A stretch of DNA of 64,000 bases from Staphylococcus equorum (GCF_029024965.1 NZ_CP118982.1:2542001-2606000), one strand, 5' to 3'. Positions 52,651 to 62,159 are shown, counted from the first letter of the stretch. The notes: generated by a model not told the origin, from the sequence alone. A program made the numbers and translations.

Positions 52651-53460
52651 TTAAGTCTTGTTTTTGGGGATTCCTAAATCTTTAGGAACCATCGTTTCAA
52701 GTTGTAGTTCTTCATCTTCATAGTACAGTTTCTTTAAATCAACATCGAAGAATTGTTTCATTCTTTGTTCAGTCATTACTTCAGTTGTTTCACCAAAGAC
52801 AATACCTTTTTCTTTTCCAGTAATAATTACATTATCTGATAGATAAAACGCATGGTTTGGATAATGCGTATTAATAATGCACGATATCCCCTGTTCTTTT
52901 GATAGCTTACGTATCGTTTGTAAAATCGTAATTTGTTTTTGAATATCTAAATGAGATTCTGGCTCATCCAGTATTAATAATTCAGGGCCCGACACAAGTG
53001 TTCTTGCGATAAGTGCTAATTGTAATTCTCCGCCACTGACTTCGTTACATGATTGATTGGCTAAATGGCTAATACCTACTGTTTCCAGCGCTTCAATTGC
53101 AGCCGCTTCATCTTTTTTTGAAGGTTGTGCTAAAGTACTTATAAATGGTGCTCTCCCCATAATCACAAGTTCTAAGAGCGTATAACCAAAAGTCATTTTT
53201 TGAGCTTGTGGCACATAACCAATCTTCTTCCATAATTCTTTTTTCTTCAGGTCATTTAACGGGACATCATTGATAAACGTTTCGCCATCCGTCCAATCTA
53301 GCAGACCAATAACACATTTTAGCAATGTTGTTTTTCCTGCACCATTAGGCCCTAGAATGGATAAGACCTCGCCAGGAGCCAATTTAAAACTCACATCTTC
53401 TTTATATAAATAAGGTTTGTTTTTATAATGAAAATTGCCTGCTTTTACTTCTAAGTGCAT
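52651..53460 (-). CDS. ABC transporter ATPase, FecE/FepC type (iron-siderophore or related)
   Basis: A 269-residue ATPase. Walker A GPNGAGKTTLLK, Q-loop YVPQAQKM, signature VSGGELQLALIAR, Walker B LLILDEPESHLD. It drives the permease encoded just upstream. The ATG at 53460 overlaps the permease TAA (TAATG) and has GGGAGG 9 bases upstream; the longer GTG start at 53466 is less likely. Last gene of an operon that begins at 56826. Confidence 0.92.
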   Translation of the reverse strand: MHLEVKAGNFHYKNKPYLYKEDVSFKLAPGEVLSILGPNGAGKTTLLKCVIGLLDWTDGETFINDVPLNDLKKKELWKKIGYVPQAQKMTFGYTLLELVIMGRAPFISTLAQPSKKDEAAAIEALETVGISHLANQSCNEVSGGELQLALIARTLVSGPELLILDEPESHLDIQKQITILQTIRKLSKEQGISCIINTHYPNHAFYLSDNVIITGKEKGIVFGETTEVMTEQRMKQFFDVDLKKLYYEDEELQLETMVPKDLGIPKNKT

Positions 53461-54459
53461 TACCACGAACCTCCCATACGGCGTAATAAGTATGCAAAAA
53501 ATGGTGCGCCAATAATTGCAGTTAAGATAGATAATGGAATTTCAGTAGCTGTTAAACTTCTAGCTAAGTTATCAATAATTAACAGATACGTACTACCGAT
53601 AGCGAGTGATACAGGTAACACATATTGATTATTGTTACCTACAAACATACGTGCAATATGTGGGATGATTAAACCAACCCATCCTACGATACCCGCTACT
53701 GCAACCGTAGCTGCTGTGATTATCGTTGTACCTGCAATGATTGCCCATTTTAAAGATACAACAGGAATCCCCATAGATTTAGCTTCATCTTCTGGTAACG
53801 TGAGTAAATTGAGTCTCCATCTTAGTGTATACAATATGAGCACACCTATAATGATAATTGGTGCCGCAACATATAAATCTTTATAAGTTGCAGTTCCTAG
53901 ACTTCCCATTAACCAATATGTTATTGCAGGTAATTTTTCTTCTGGATCAGCTACGAACTTCATTAATGAAATAAGCGCGTTAAATAATGCTGATGTAATG
54001 ACACCTGCGAGTACAAACATAAAGATTGGAGAATTTTTTTTGATTTCCCGCTACAAAGAATGCAAACAATATCGCCAATAATCCAAATGCTAAAGCCAAT
54101 ATTTGTGCGCCAAATGTGTTACCAAAGAACAATATACCTAGGGAAGCTCCAAATCCAGCTCCTGCTGAAACACCGAGTATGTCTGGCGAAACTAATGGGT
54201 TGCCAAACATGCCTTGGAAACTCGCACCAGAAATAGACAATCCACCCCCTATTAATAAGGCTAATAATATTCTTGGAAAACGGACATTCATCACAACTGT
54301 TTCTTGCACTGGCGCCCAAGTTTCTTCTATAGGAATAATTTGTGATGTTAAAATTTTAATAATGGTAATAGGATCTATAAAAACTCTTCCTACTCCGAGT
54401 GAAATAATTGCTACCACAAGTGGTAAAACAATTAATAATAATATTTTTGATTTCTTCAT
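53460..54459 (-). pseudogene. FecCD-type permease split by a homopolymer frameshift
   Basis: Two frames together make one BtuC/FecCD permease of about 330 residues. The first frame (54459-53980) covers the N-terminal helices up to FFVAGNQKKF, then reads out of frame to a stop. The second (to 53460) resumes at SPIFMFVLAGVITSALF and runs to the normal end LLRRMGGSW. The change lies at eight A (T at 54034-54041 on the plus strand); seven would restore GNQKNSPIFMFVL. With eight, a full permease requires slippage or frameshifting. All flanking genes look intact, so this is recent, phase-variable, or a sequence error. Confidence 0.88.
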
Positions 54460-54470
54460 TAGTTAACTCC

Positions 54471-55604
54471 TTAATACTTCGCTGCATCAGATGACGGATG
54501 TAAAATAGACTCAACATCTTCGTCTGATAATTTATAGTCGTAAAAATCTTGGTAATATGATTTAATTTCATCTTTCATATCATAGTTGAATTTATCTGGG
54601 TGATTATGTTGCGCCATCCATTTAAGCATTAATGGCGCATCTCCGTTTGGTGGGAACCAACGATAGATACCTAAAGGGACCTTATAGACCGCTTTGTCTT
54701 TAACTGCTTTTACCTGACTCCAATCTTGACCAGACACTTTGTTTTTCAATAAATCATTAGGCTGGGTCTCAGTGAAGTTCGTAATATAGATTTTATCTGG
54801 ATTCCATTTATAAATTTGCTCCATATTAACTTCTTTTTGACCATCGACACCGTCATCGCCAACATCATCTATACCACCAGTTGCTTCTGTCCATTTTTCA
54901 CTAAAGAAATTACCGCCACCGACAACAATAGAGTTGTCTGTATGTTGATGTAAGAATAGCACTTTGGGTTTGTCTGATTTTTTCGTGCCTTTTAGACCAT
55001 CATCAATCATTTTTTGAGATTTTTCTCCCTCTTTCATAAATTTCTCAGTTCTATCGCTCGTCTTACCACCTTTAACATCTGAAGTGACTTTTAACCAGCT
55101 GTTAAACGTAGCTAAAGGATCAGCGTCTTCTACCTTGATTGTTTCTAGTCCCATGGTTGGTATACCACTCTCCGCAACTTTATCTAAGGTTTTCTGTTCA
55201 GTAGCATTTTCAAAATAGACATCTGGGTTTATTTTAGAGAGTTCTTCTATATTAACATCGCCATTTTTCACAAATTCTGTAGACGCTTTTTTAATATCAG
55301 GCGATATTTTAGAAAGTATAGAATTTTCTGCAGCGTTATACGCATTAGGATGTAGACCTTTAATTTCTTTTGTAGAATTCGTCCCTACAAACCAAGTAGA
55401 AAAGTATGGTAAGATGCCTCCTACTACAATACTGTCTGGATCTTTCTTTATTTTCACTTCTCGGCCTGTTTGATCTTCCACTATTTTTTCTTCTTTTGTT
55501 AATTCTTTCTCTTCTGAATTCGTAGCTGTCGTATTTGAATTACATGCTGTAAGTAATGTAGCTGATAATACAATTCCAGCTAGAGCACTATATTTTTTCT
55601 TCAT
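54471..55604 (-). CDS. ABC transporter substrate-binding lipoprotein (class III, iron-complex type)
   Basis: A 377-residue lipoprotein. The signal peptide ends in lipobox LLTAC (Cys21); a Thr/Glu/Lys-rich linker follows; then a BtuF/FhuD-type binding fold with IVEDQTGREVKIKKDPDS. The ligand is not evident; Trp-rich regions (RWFPPNG, WMAQHNHP) may line the site. It overlaps the preceding accessory gene by 4 bases and precedes the permease by 11. A Fur box at the operon head indicates iron control. Confidence 0.9.
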   Translation of the reverse strand: MKKKYSALAGIVLSATLLTACNSNTTATNSEEKELTKEEKIVEDQTGREVKIKKDPDSIVVGGILPYFSTWFVGTNSTKEIKGLHPNAYNAAENSILSKISPDIKKASTEFVKNGDVNIEELSKINPDVYFENATEQKTLDKVAESGIPTMGLETIKVEDADPLATFNSWLKVTSDVKGGKTSDRTEKFMKEGEKSQKMIDDGLKGTKKSDKPKVLFLHQHTDNSIVVGGGNFFSEKWTEATGGIDDVGDDGVDGQKEVNMEQIYKWNPDKIYITNFTETQPNDLLKNKVSGQDWSQVKAVKDKAVYKVPLGIYRWFPPNGDAPLMLKWMAQHNHPDKFNYDMKDEIKSYYQDFYDYKLSDEDVESILHPSSDAAKY

Positions 55605-56206
55605 TGATTATCTCCTGTTCTTAGCCATTGTCCTAAACCATGTAAAAATGGCTTTGCTTGATTAATAAAACCGAGTCCGATATGAAACATTGGATCTAAC
55701 GACGTTACGATTAACTCGCCATTGAAATTGATATCATCAATATAAAAAATAGACCGTCCATCTGGTGTATTTAACAGTGATTTCGCGCCATTTGGTGGAG
55801 CAAACGTGCCGTGATAATGCCACTTCATATCATCCACTTTCAAGTATTCATATAAACTATGCGTTTGATAATCAGGGTTTAACGGGAGGTCGCCGTTGGG
55901 TCGAACCCACCAACTGAAATTCACTTCAGAATCTTCCCAATGTATGTGAGGAAACCATTGATCCAATACTTCTCCAAAAATTACTAGCCGCTTACCTTGT
56001 TTTAAAAAATTTAAAAATATTTGTCTATGTTGTTTCAATAATTGAATATCTAGTCGACACGATAATAAAATTGTGTCATAGCAACTTAAGTCGTATGAAC
56101 TTAATGTTCTAATATGTATCACGTCATTATATAAATACTTAAATTCCTGTTCTTCTAAAAATCTATTTTGGTATGGTGTCCCATTAACAATCAAAGCTAT
56201 ATTCAA
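55601..56206 (-). CDS. Unrecognised GATase-like accessory protein, type B
   Basis: A 201-residue soluble protein without signal peptide. Its first half has a Rossmann-like/class I amidotransferase-like pattern (YDTILLSCRLD, FLKQGKRLVIFGEVLDQWFPHI) lacking the catalytic Cys triad. The second half has WWVRPNGDLPL, MKWHYHGTFAPPNGA and SLDPMFHIGLGF. It is homologous to the protein encoded at 57630-58232 (shared W..HG.F.PP and DWFP-type motifs). Start and stop overlap its neighbours by 4 bases each. Encoded in an operon with the iron-type lipoprotein, so it may process or sense the ligand. I do not know a function. Confidence 0.75.
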   Translation of the reverse strand: MNIALIVNGTPYQNRFLEEQEFKYLYNDVIHIRTLSSYDLSCYDTILLSCRLDIQLLKQHRQIFLNFLKQGKRLVIFGEVLDQWFPHIHWEDSEVNFSWWVRPNGDLPLNPDYQTHSLYEYLKVDDMKWHYHGTFAPPNGAKSLLNTPDGRSIFYIDDINFNGELIVTSLDPMFHIGLGFINQAKPFLHGLGQWLRTGDNQ

Positions 56207-56826
56207 TGTTGATAATCCTCCCTAATTCTCGATGCTTCTGTACGTATGGCATTTAACATCTGTAGCCCCACTTGATTTGAAGTGTTGTCTTCGTATGTAT
56301 AGATACGATACATATCGGTGCCAGCACCTGCATATATCGTTCCTTTATGTGTTCGGTCTACATAAACAATAGGTTGTTGTTCTTGATCCGTTATTAACAC
56401 TTTTGCTTGCTCAGGAACTGTTTCAAAATAGCCTCTTGAAAAGAAACCCCGCACGCCTCGTCTATATTCCAAATCTTTTACTTTAATGTTCTCAAAAAGC
56501 CCATTATCCGTTGCTTTCACTTCTAAAGCCCGATCTTTTAATGGGATGGAAGACCTTTTCCAATTCGATACACAATTCAACCAAGGTAAAGATTTTTCCA
56601 CTAATGTGAAAATCACTCCGCCTTGGTTGATGTAATCAGTTAATATGGCGTCATGTGCCAAAAGATAAGTTTCATCAATATGGTTTGAAATAATTACGCC
56701 ATCAAATGTATTTAAATTAGTGTTTGGTAAATCGTATACATTTAAAAACACGAGTCCTCTTTGACGATCTAATTCTGTAAGTCTCGAAAATTGGATGTCT
56801 ATTGCTAAATATGCGATTTCATTCAT
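56203..56826 (-). CDS. Unrecognised GATase-like accessory protein, type A
   Basis: A 207-residue cytosolic protein. It opens MNEIAYLAIDIQFSRLTELD and has the pattern FDGVIISNHIDETYLL...YINQGGVIF, then RRGVRGFFSRGYFETVPEQA and IVYVDRTHKGTIYAGAG. The last two blocks recur in the protein at 57005-57637 (KGVAGFFARGHYQTQPEHE, VTYVDR..EGTLFMHAG), so they are paralogues. First gene of the iron-importer operon, translationally coupled to the type B gene. No catalytic motif is obvious. Confidence 0.75.
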   Translation of the reverse strand: MNEIAYLAIDIQFSRLTELDRQRGLVFLNVYDLPNTNLNTFDGVIISNHIDETYLLAHDAILTDYINQGGVIFTLVEKSLPWLNCVSNWKRSSIPLKDRALEVKATDNGLFENIKVKDLEYRRGVRGFFSRGYFETVPEQAKVLITDQEQQPIVYVDRTHKGTIYAGAGTDMYRIYTYEDNTSNQVGLQMLNAIRTEASRIREDYQH

Positions 56827-56890
56827 TTTTCTACTTCCCTTGCTAAATTTTATATTTATGCGTATTTTATAATATATAAACCATTTTACC

Positions 56891-56909
56891 GATAATGATT
56901 CTCAATTTC
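56891..56909. promoter_or_regulatory. Fur box in the divergent promoter of the importer operon
   Basis: GATAATGATTCTCAATTTC matches the 19-base Fur consensus GATAATGATTATCATTATC at 14 positions. It lies between the two divergent gene pairs, near the -35 region of the minus-strand operon. Both directions are likely iron-repressed. Confidence 0.75.
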
Positions 56910-57004
56910 AATTAAAAATTTAAAATTGAATTTAAATTAAAAAATTAATTATCATCAAAAATGTTATTTCAAAAAAACAAATTAATTATAAAAGGATGTT
57001 TTTA

Positions 57005-57637
57005 ATGACTTATTTAATTGGGCACATTGACCCTGAACATGCATTTGGCGTAACCAAAGAAAATAATATAGACAAAGAAGTAATAGTAGAATATATCCCT
57101 CAATATGAAATTCATAAATTAGACATTTTTAAATTTGATGCAATTATTATTCCAAATTTCGTAGATCAAGAATATTTGTATCGTCATAAGCGTTTGATTG
57201 ATGACTATTTGAACGCTAAAAAAGTCATTGTCTTTTTTGGTCACTTATTCAAACCATTTTTACCAAAAACTGCTTTGTTTATGCCGGAACACATTAATCA
57301 TTTCAGTGATTATTCGCTATATCCAAACAATGACTCCTCTATCTATGCCAATGTCGATACTGACGACATGACATTTAATAAAGGGGTCGCTGGTTTCTTT
57401 GCAAGAGGCCATTACCAAACGCAACCTGAACATGAAATACACTTAACATTTCGTAACGGACATGTTGTGACCTATGTAGATAGAATTTCAACTGAAGGCA
57501 CACTCTTTATGCACGCTGGCCGTTCACTTTTAGGATACATAGCACAAAATAAAACAACCGATTATATTTCTAGTCAATTTACAACTTGGTTAAAACAAGA
57601 AATCACATCGTTACAAGGAGGAGAATTCAATGAATAA
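57005..57637 (+). CDS. Unrecognised GATase-like accessory protein, type A paralogue
   Basis: A 210-residue soluble protein. The ATG at 57005 has AAAAGGA 8-14 bases upstream; an earlier in-frame ATG at 56996 directly follows it and is unlikely. It has FDAIIIPNFVDQEYLYRH, KKVIVFFGHLFKPFLP, KGVAGFFARGHYQTQPEHE and VTYVDR. It is the paralogue of the type A protein at 56203-56826. It overlaps the next gene by 8 bases. Expression should follow the shared Fur box. Confidence 0.75.
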   Translation: MTYLIGHIDPEHAFGVTKENNIDKEVIVEYIPQYEIHKLDIFKFDAIIIPNFVDQEYLYRHKRLIDDYLNAKKVIVFFGHLFKPFLPKTALFMPEHINHFSDYSLYPNNDSSIYANVDTDDMTFNKGVAGFFARGHYQTQPEHEIHLTFRNGHVVTYVDRISTEGTLFMHAGRSLLGYIAQNKTTDYISSQFTTWLKQEITSLQGGEFNE

Positions 57638-58232
57638 AATAGGTGTTATATACTCTGGAAATGAGTCACATTATCGTACATTCCACGAACCTAAGTTTCA
57701 TCAATTTATAGACCAATTAATTTACCATCCAGATTTTTTAGGAACAGACATTAGCATGCTTGATATATTGATCGTGCCTTCGCAGTTAAACCAGCCCTTA
57801 TTATTAAAAAGCGTCAATAAAATTCACGCTTTCGCACAATCTGGAGGCACCGTTATCGCATTCGGACCACAACCACATGACTGGTTACCAAATCAAAATT
57901 GGGAATTTAGACCTACTAACTTTTGGTGGTGGTTAGAAGAGAATGCTGATAGTGGTTTGCTTTTATCAGCACCGAATCATTCACTATTCGCACGTTACCT
58001 TACGCTAAATGATTGCACATGGCATCAACATGGCGTGTTTTGGCCACCAGAAGATGCTGAAATATTAATTGCCTCAAAAAATGGCGGTGCTGTCCTATAT
58101 GAACAAAACTCCGAACAATATGGTCATTGGATTATTACAACGCTAGATACTGATTATCATTTTGGCTCATATTTCATGCCAGCTACAGAAAAATTTCTCG
58201 AAGGCTTTTTTCCGTACTTAGCTTATGAATGA
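57630..58232 (+). CDS. Unrecognised GATase-like accessory protein, type B paralogue
   Basis: A 200-residue soluble protein preceded by GGAGGAG. It shows LDILIVPSQLNQPLLL, FAQSGGTVIAFGPQPHDWLP, a Trp-rich NFWWWLEENAD, CTWHQHGVFWPPEDA and TLDTDYHFGSYF. It is homologous to the type B protein at 55601-56206. The A-B gene pair therefore exists twice, back to back. The product may form a heterodimer with the type A paralogue. Function unknown. Confidence 0.75.
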   Translation: MNKIGVIYSGNESHYRTFHEPKFHQFIDQLIYHPDFLGTDISMLDILIVPSQLNQPLLLKSVNKIHAFAQSGGTVIAFGPQPHDWLPNQNWEFRPTNFWWWLEENADSGLLLSAPNHSLFARYLTLNDCTWHQHGVFWPPEDAEILIASKNGGAVLYEQNSEQYGHWIITTLDTDYHFGSYFMPATEKFLEGFFPYLAYE

Positions 58233-58287
58233 ATTTTTATAAATAAGAAAAAACCATAATATTAATGACAATCACGTAGTTTATACA

Positions 58288-58335
58288 AAAAATGATGGCT
58301 TCTACTTTATTTCACGTAGGAGCCATCATTTTTTA
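58288..58335. terminator. Bidirectional terminator between the accessory pair and an SDR gene
   Basis: AAAAATGATGGCTTCTAC and GTAGGAGCCATCATTTTTT form a long hairpin. Confidence 0.9.
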
Positions 58336-58391
58336 GTTATAGTTTTTTTATTTCCCAAGAAATAATGATGATAAGGTTATTCATATTTATT

Positions 58392-59153
58392 CTAAAATGC
58401 TGCAGTCCATCCGCCATCTGCTGTGACGATTGTCCCATTGATAAAACTCGAATCATCAGAAGCTAAAAATAATGCTACTTTAGCAATTTCTTCTGCTTGC
58501 CCTGTTTTAGGTATCGCACTTTGTGCTATTTTTGTACGTTCAGCTCCAAAGTGATTAATATTTTTCATTGAATCAGATATATTTGTTTCAATTGCCCCTG
58601 GCGCAATCCCATTACAGCGTATACCTTTTTCAGCATACATAAATCCAGTGTTTTTTGTAAGTCCTACGAGAGCATGTTTAGAAGCACTATAAATGGCGCC
58701 CGCATGAGCACTATTTAATCCGCCTGTAGAAGTCGTATTGATAATGATACCTTCTTGTTTTTCCAAGAATATTGGCATCGCCTTGCGCATTGCCCTCATC
58801 GCACCTTTAGTATTAATATCAAATATTAAATCCCATCGTTCATCCAAGATATCTCCCACAGGCTCAAATCCATCCATAACTCCAGCATTATTGACTAAAA
58901 TATCTAAAGTACCATAGGATTCTATAGCAGTATCGATCATATTATCGATATCTTCTTGCTCAACTATGTTTACCTCAATGGCTTGAGCAACACCATTATT
59001 TTCGTTAATCTCTTTTGACACTGCTTCTGCCTTTTCTAAATTAAGATCAGCTATGATAACTTTAGCGCCTTCTTTAGCATATAATTCAGCAATTGCTTTA
59101 CCCATTCCAGATGCTGCACCTGTGACAATCGCTACTTTATCTTTTAATTTCAT
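58392..59153 (-). CDS. SDR-family oxidoreductase
   Basis: A 253-residue classical SDR. NAD-binding TGAASGMG (about 12-19), NNAG, active-site Ser in NTTSTGG and YSASK. C-terminal SSFINGTIVTADGGWTAAF is typical of the glucose-dehydrogenase-like/3-oxoacyl reductase-like group. Monocistronic. GGGAGAA lies upstream of ATG. Substrate unknown. Confidence 0.9.
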   Translation of the reverse strand: MKLKDKVAIVTGAASGMGKAIAELYAKEGAKVIIADLNLEKAEAVSKEINENNGVAQAIEVNIVEQEDIDNMIDTAIESYGTLDILVNNAGVMDGFEPVGDILDERWDLIFDINTKGAMRAMRKAMPIFLEKQEGIIINTTSTGGLNSAHAGAIYSASKHALVGLTKNTGFMYAEKGIRCNGIAPGAIETNISDSMKNINHFGAERTKIAQSAIPKTGQAEEIAKVALFLASDDSSFINGTIVTADGGWTAAF

Positions 59154-59456
59154 AATATTCTCCCTTTCTTTCTATTTTAATAGCTACTAGTGTAAATATA
59201 TCATTTCGAGATTTTTTTAGCCCAAAATGAAGTTGTCGCTTTCAATTGCCTTACAACAAATATAAATAATGAAATGATTGTACGTATCTTTTGCTATAAT
59301 TGGTTCAATGATATATTAGTTAAAAGAAGATATGCCCTATACACCAAATATTTAGTTGATAACATAGCTAAAGTTCATTTCAATAAATTTTAATTTTTCA
59401 TATTTCTCAGTACAATAGAAATATGAAAAATTTAACACACTAAGGAGAATACAATC
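59154..59456. other. Divergent promoter region between SDR and MaoC-type genes
   Basis: 303 bases without a supported gene. It holds start signals for both directions. No operator pattern stood out. Confidence 0.5.
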
Positions 59457-59882
59457 ATGAAACTAGATGAATTTCACATTGGCGAAGAATTTACGACTAA
59501 GCCATATAAAATAAGCGAAGAAGCTATTACTGATTTTGCTAGTGAATTTGATCCACAATATATGCACTTAGATAAAGAAAAAGCGCAACAAGGCAGATTT
59601 AATGGTGTCATCGCTTCTGGTATCCAGACACTAGCCATTTCTTTCAAACTATGGATTGAAACAGGAAAATATGGAGAAGATGTCATTGCAGGTACACATA
59701 TGAATAATATTAAATTTATCAAACCAGTATTTCCGGACGACGAATTACATACAGTTATAAAAGTTATTGATAAAAAGGCTAGTAAAAGAGACCAAGGATT
59801 ACTTACGGTATTAATGACAACATTTAATCATGAAGAAGTTAAAGTATTTGAAGGCGAACTCACGGCACTTATCAAACGTTAA
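59457..59882 (+). CDS. MaoC-like hotdog-fold hydratase
   Basis: A 141-residue single-hotdog protein of the MaoC group. The active-site segment EFDPQYMHLDKEKAQ supplies the Asp and His of the enoyl-hydratase dyad, followed by the glycine-containing GVIASGIQT. It would hydrate 2-enoyl-CoA compounds. Monocistronic, preceded by AAGGAGAA and followed by a terminator. A fatty acid or related CoA pathway is likely, but not shown. Confidence 0.88.
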   Translation: MKLDEFHIGEEFTTKPYKISEEAITDFASEFDPQYMHLDKEKAQQGRFNGVIASGIQTLAISFKLWIETGKYGEDVIAGTHMNNIKFIKPVFPDDELHTVIKVIDKKASKRDQGLLTVLMTTFNHEEVKVFEGELTALIKR

Positions 59883-59904
59883 AATTTTCAAAATATATAA
59901 CAAA

Positions 59905-59950
59905 AGCGGGACAAAAACCAACATTTGAAAGTTGTTTTTTGTCCCGTTCT
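59905..59950. terminator. Terminator between MaoC-like and SDR genes
   Basis: GCGGGACAAAAA and TTTTTTGTCCCG pair, with an inner CAAC/GTTG stem; works in both directions. Confidence 0.88.
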
Positions 59951-60015
59951 CGTTAATAAATTATTTTATTTCAACTCAATTGATACAAAAATACTTCGTT
60001 ATACTTTTAACATCA

Positions 60016-60771
60016 TTAGTATAATTTAATACTACCGCCATCTACCATAACCGTTTGTCCTGTGATATATTGTGCATCTTCGCTTCCTAAAAATACTGCT
60101 ACTGGACCAATATCATTTTCAACATCTCCAAATTTTTGCAACGGAATGCCTTGAACGACCTTTTCATAATAATCTGGGTTATCTTTACGCCACTGATCAA
60201 CGCCTTCAGAATAAGCGATTGGCGATATGATATTTGCATTAATGCCAAATTCTCCAAATTCATTCGCTATCACACGTGTAATACCACGTATCGCCTCTTT
60301 TGCTACAACATATGCACCTTGATTCTTATCACCTTTTACAGCGGCACCTGAACCAAAGTTTATAATATTACCTTTTGTTTCTTTCAAATAAGGTATAACC
60401 ATTTGGCATAAATAAAATGTCGCATAAAACCCCGTATTCAGAGATAAATTCAAATCTTCTTCTGTAATATCTAAAAAAGAATTCATGCGAGATGCATGTG
60501 CATTATTAACCAATATGTCAATTTTTCCATAGTTTACAATTGTAGTATCGACACAAGCTTGCAAAGAATCTTTATTTGTTAAATCTGTTTTAATAAATAA
60601 TGTTTCGTATCCTTGATCATTCAATGTTTCACTCAATAATCTTCCTTTTTCTTCAGCAATATCAGCGATAACTACTTTAGCATGTTCCTTAGCATAAGAC
60701 TTCACAATTCCAGAGCCAATACCTCCTGCACCGCCTGTCACAATTGCTACTTTACCTTCTAGTTTAGCCAT
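60016..60771 (-). CDS. SDR-family oxidoreductase
   Basis: A 251-residue SDR with TGGAGGIG, NNAH in place of the usual NNAG, active-site FGSGA and YVVAK. C-terminal AQYITGQTVMVDGG is standard. It lies downstream of a MarR gene on the same strand (43 bases), so the MarR protein may control it. It is divergent from another SDR across the MarR promoter. Substrate not predictable. Confidence 0.88.
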   Translation of the reverse strand: MAKLEGKVAIVTGGAGGIGSGIVKSYAKEHAKVVIADIAEEKGRLLSETLNDQGYETLFIKTDLTNKDSLQACVDTTIVNYGKIDILVNNAHASRMNSFLDITEEDLNLSLNTGFYATFYLCQMVIPYLKETKGNIINFGSGAAVKGDKNQGAYVVAKEAIRGITRVIANEFGEFGINANIISPIAYSEGVDQWRKDNPDYYEKVVQGIPLQKFGDVENDIGPVAVFLGSEDAQYITGQTVMVDGGSIKLY

Positions 60772-60814
60772 TAAATCACACTTTCGTTTTTTATATTGGG
60801 TTACTTACAAAATG

Positions 60815-61249
60815 TTATTTATTCATTTGTTTTACATGACTATAAAGTTTCTTCTGAATATTAAGTAGTTGTGTCACTTCATCATCATTCAATACTGAAT
60901 AAATGTCATTTCTCATTGCTTGACCTTGTTTTTGAGCCTCTTCTAACACATCCAACCCCTTTGCAGTAATAGTAATTAAAATGGAACGTCTATCTTCTTC
61001 TTGGTGTTCCCTTACTATGTAACCTTCTTTAACGAGTTTGTTTGTCAAACCGGTAATTGCTCCTGAAGTATAGCCAAGGGACTGCGCAAGCGCTGATGGT
61101 TTTTGCGCTCCATGCTCCTTAAGTTTAGATAAGGCAATAATTTGTGAAATATTGACATTCATATTAAATTGTTTCAAAAAAAGTGTCATTGTCGCATCGT
61201 TAAATAACTCAGCAGTATGAATGAGTTCGAAAAAATTATTCTTTTCCAT
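60815..61249 (-). CDS. MarR-family regulator
   Basis: A 144-residue winged-helix regulator with the MarR core QKPSALAQSLGYTSGAITGLTNKL, the wing REHQEEDRRSILITITAKG, and a C-terminal dimerisation helix. It sits between two SDR genes, one downstream on its strand and one divergent, and likely represses both when its ligand is absent. An inverted repeat in the gap is a candidate operator. Confidence 0.92.
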   Translation of the reverse strand: MEKNNFFELIHTAELFNDATMTLFLKQFNMNVNISQIIALSKLKEHGAQKPSALAQSLGYTSGAITGLTNKLVKEGYIVREHQEEDRRSILITITAKGLDVLEEAQKQGQAMRNDIYSVLNDDEVTQLLNIQKKLYSHVKQMNK

Positions 61250-61293
61250 GATATCCCTCCTATATATGTTGATATAACAATAGTATATATAAA

Positions 61294-61310
61294 TTTACTT
61301 TAGCAGTAAA
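61294..61310. promoter_or_regulatory. Candidate MarR operator
   Basis: TTTACT-TTAGC-AGTAAA is an inverted repeat in the divergent gap. A weaker ATTTACTGTTAAAT lies at 61343-61356. Confidence 0.55.
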
Positions 61311-61393
61311 ATACTTAAACCTAAATATTTAACTTTTAATGTATTTACTGTTAAATTATATAATAAGAAATAGAAATTGGGAGGATGTTATTT

Positions 61394-62128
61394 ATGAAAA
61401 GATTAGACAATAAAGTTGTAATTATTACTGGGGCAGCACAAGGTATGGGGAAAATGCACGCAGAAAAAGTATTGAATGAAGGTGCAAAAGTCGCGATAAC
61501 TGACATCAATGAAACGCTCGGTCAAGAGGTTGCACAAGAACTTGGGGAAAGTGCACTTTTTATTAAACATGATGTTTCTAATGAAGCAGATTGGCAAAAT
61601 GTAGTAGATACGGTAATCAATAAATGGGGCAAAATAGACGTCTTAGTTAACAATGCTGGCATTACTTATAACACGCCTTTAGAAGAGCTCAGTTTAGAAA
61701 GTTATATGAAAATTGTAAACATCAATCAAGTGTCTGTATTTTTAGGTATAAAATCAGTCGCTTCAACTATGAAAGAACAACAACACGGTTCAATTATTAA
61801 CATATCTTCTATGAATGGACTTGTCGGTGGTGCTATTGGTTACACAGATACAAAATTTGCAGTTCGGGGTATGACGAAAGCTGCTTCAAGTGATCTTTCA
61901 CCATATAATATACGTGTAAACTCAGTACATCCGGGTGTGATTCAAACACCTATGATTGAACAAGAAGGCGTTAAAGAAGCAGTTGAAGAATTTGCGAAAA
62001 CTATTCCAATGCGTCGTATCGCTTTAACAGAAGAAGTATCTAATATGGTCATCTTTTTAGCTTCAGATGACGCGAGTTACTCTACAGGTTCTGAATTCGT
62101 CATCGATGGCGGTCTTACTGCGTTATAA
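61394..62128 (+). CDS. SDR-family oxidoreductase (3-alpha/20-beta-type)
   Basis: A 244-residue SDR. The ATG at 61394 has GGGAGG 9 bases upstream; the ATG at 61385 overlaps it. NAD-binding TGAAQGMG, NNAG, active-site ISSMNG and YTDTK, plus DASYSTGSEFVIDGG. Closest in pattern to 3-alpha/20-beta-hydroxysteroid-like or glucose dehydrogenase-like enzymes. Divergent from the MarR regulator. Substrate unknown. Confidence 0.9.
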   Translation: MKRLDNKVVIITGAAQGMGKMHAEKVLNEGAKVAITDINETLGQEVAQELGESALFIKHDVSNEADWQNVVDTVINKWGKIDVLVNNAGITYNTPLEELSLESYMKIVNINQVSVFLGIKSVASTMKEQQHGSIINISSMNGLVGGAIGYTDTKFAVRGMTKAASSDLSPYNIRVNSVHPGVIQTPMIEQEGVKEAVEEFAKTIPMRRIALTEEVSNMVIFLASDDASYSTGSEFVIDGGLTAL

Positions 62129-62159
62129 ACAACTTATGAAAAGCAAATGTTTTACACAT

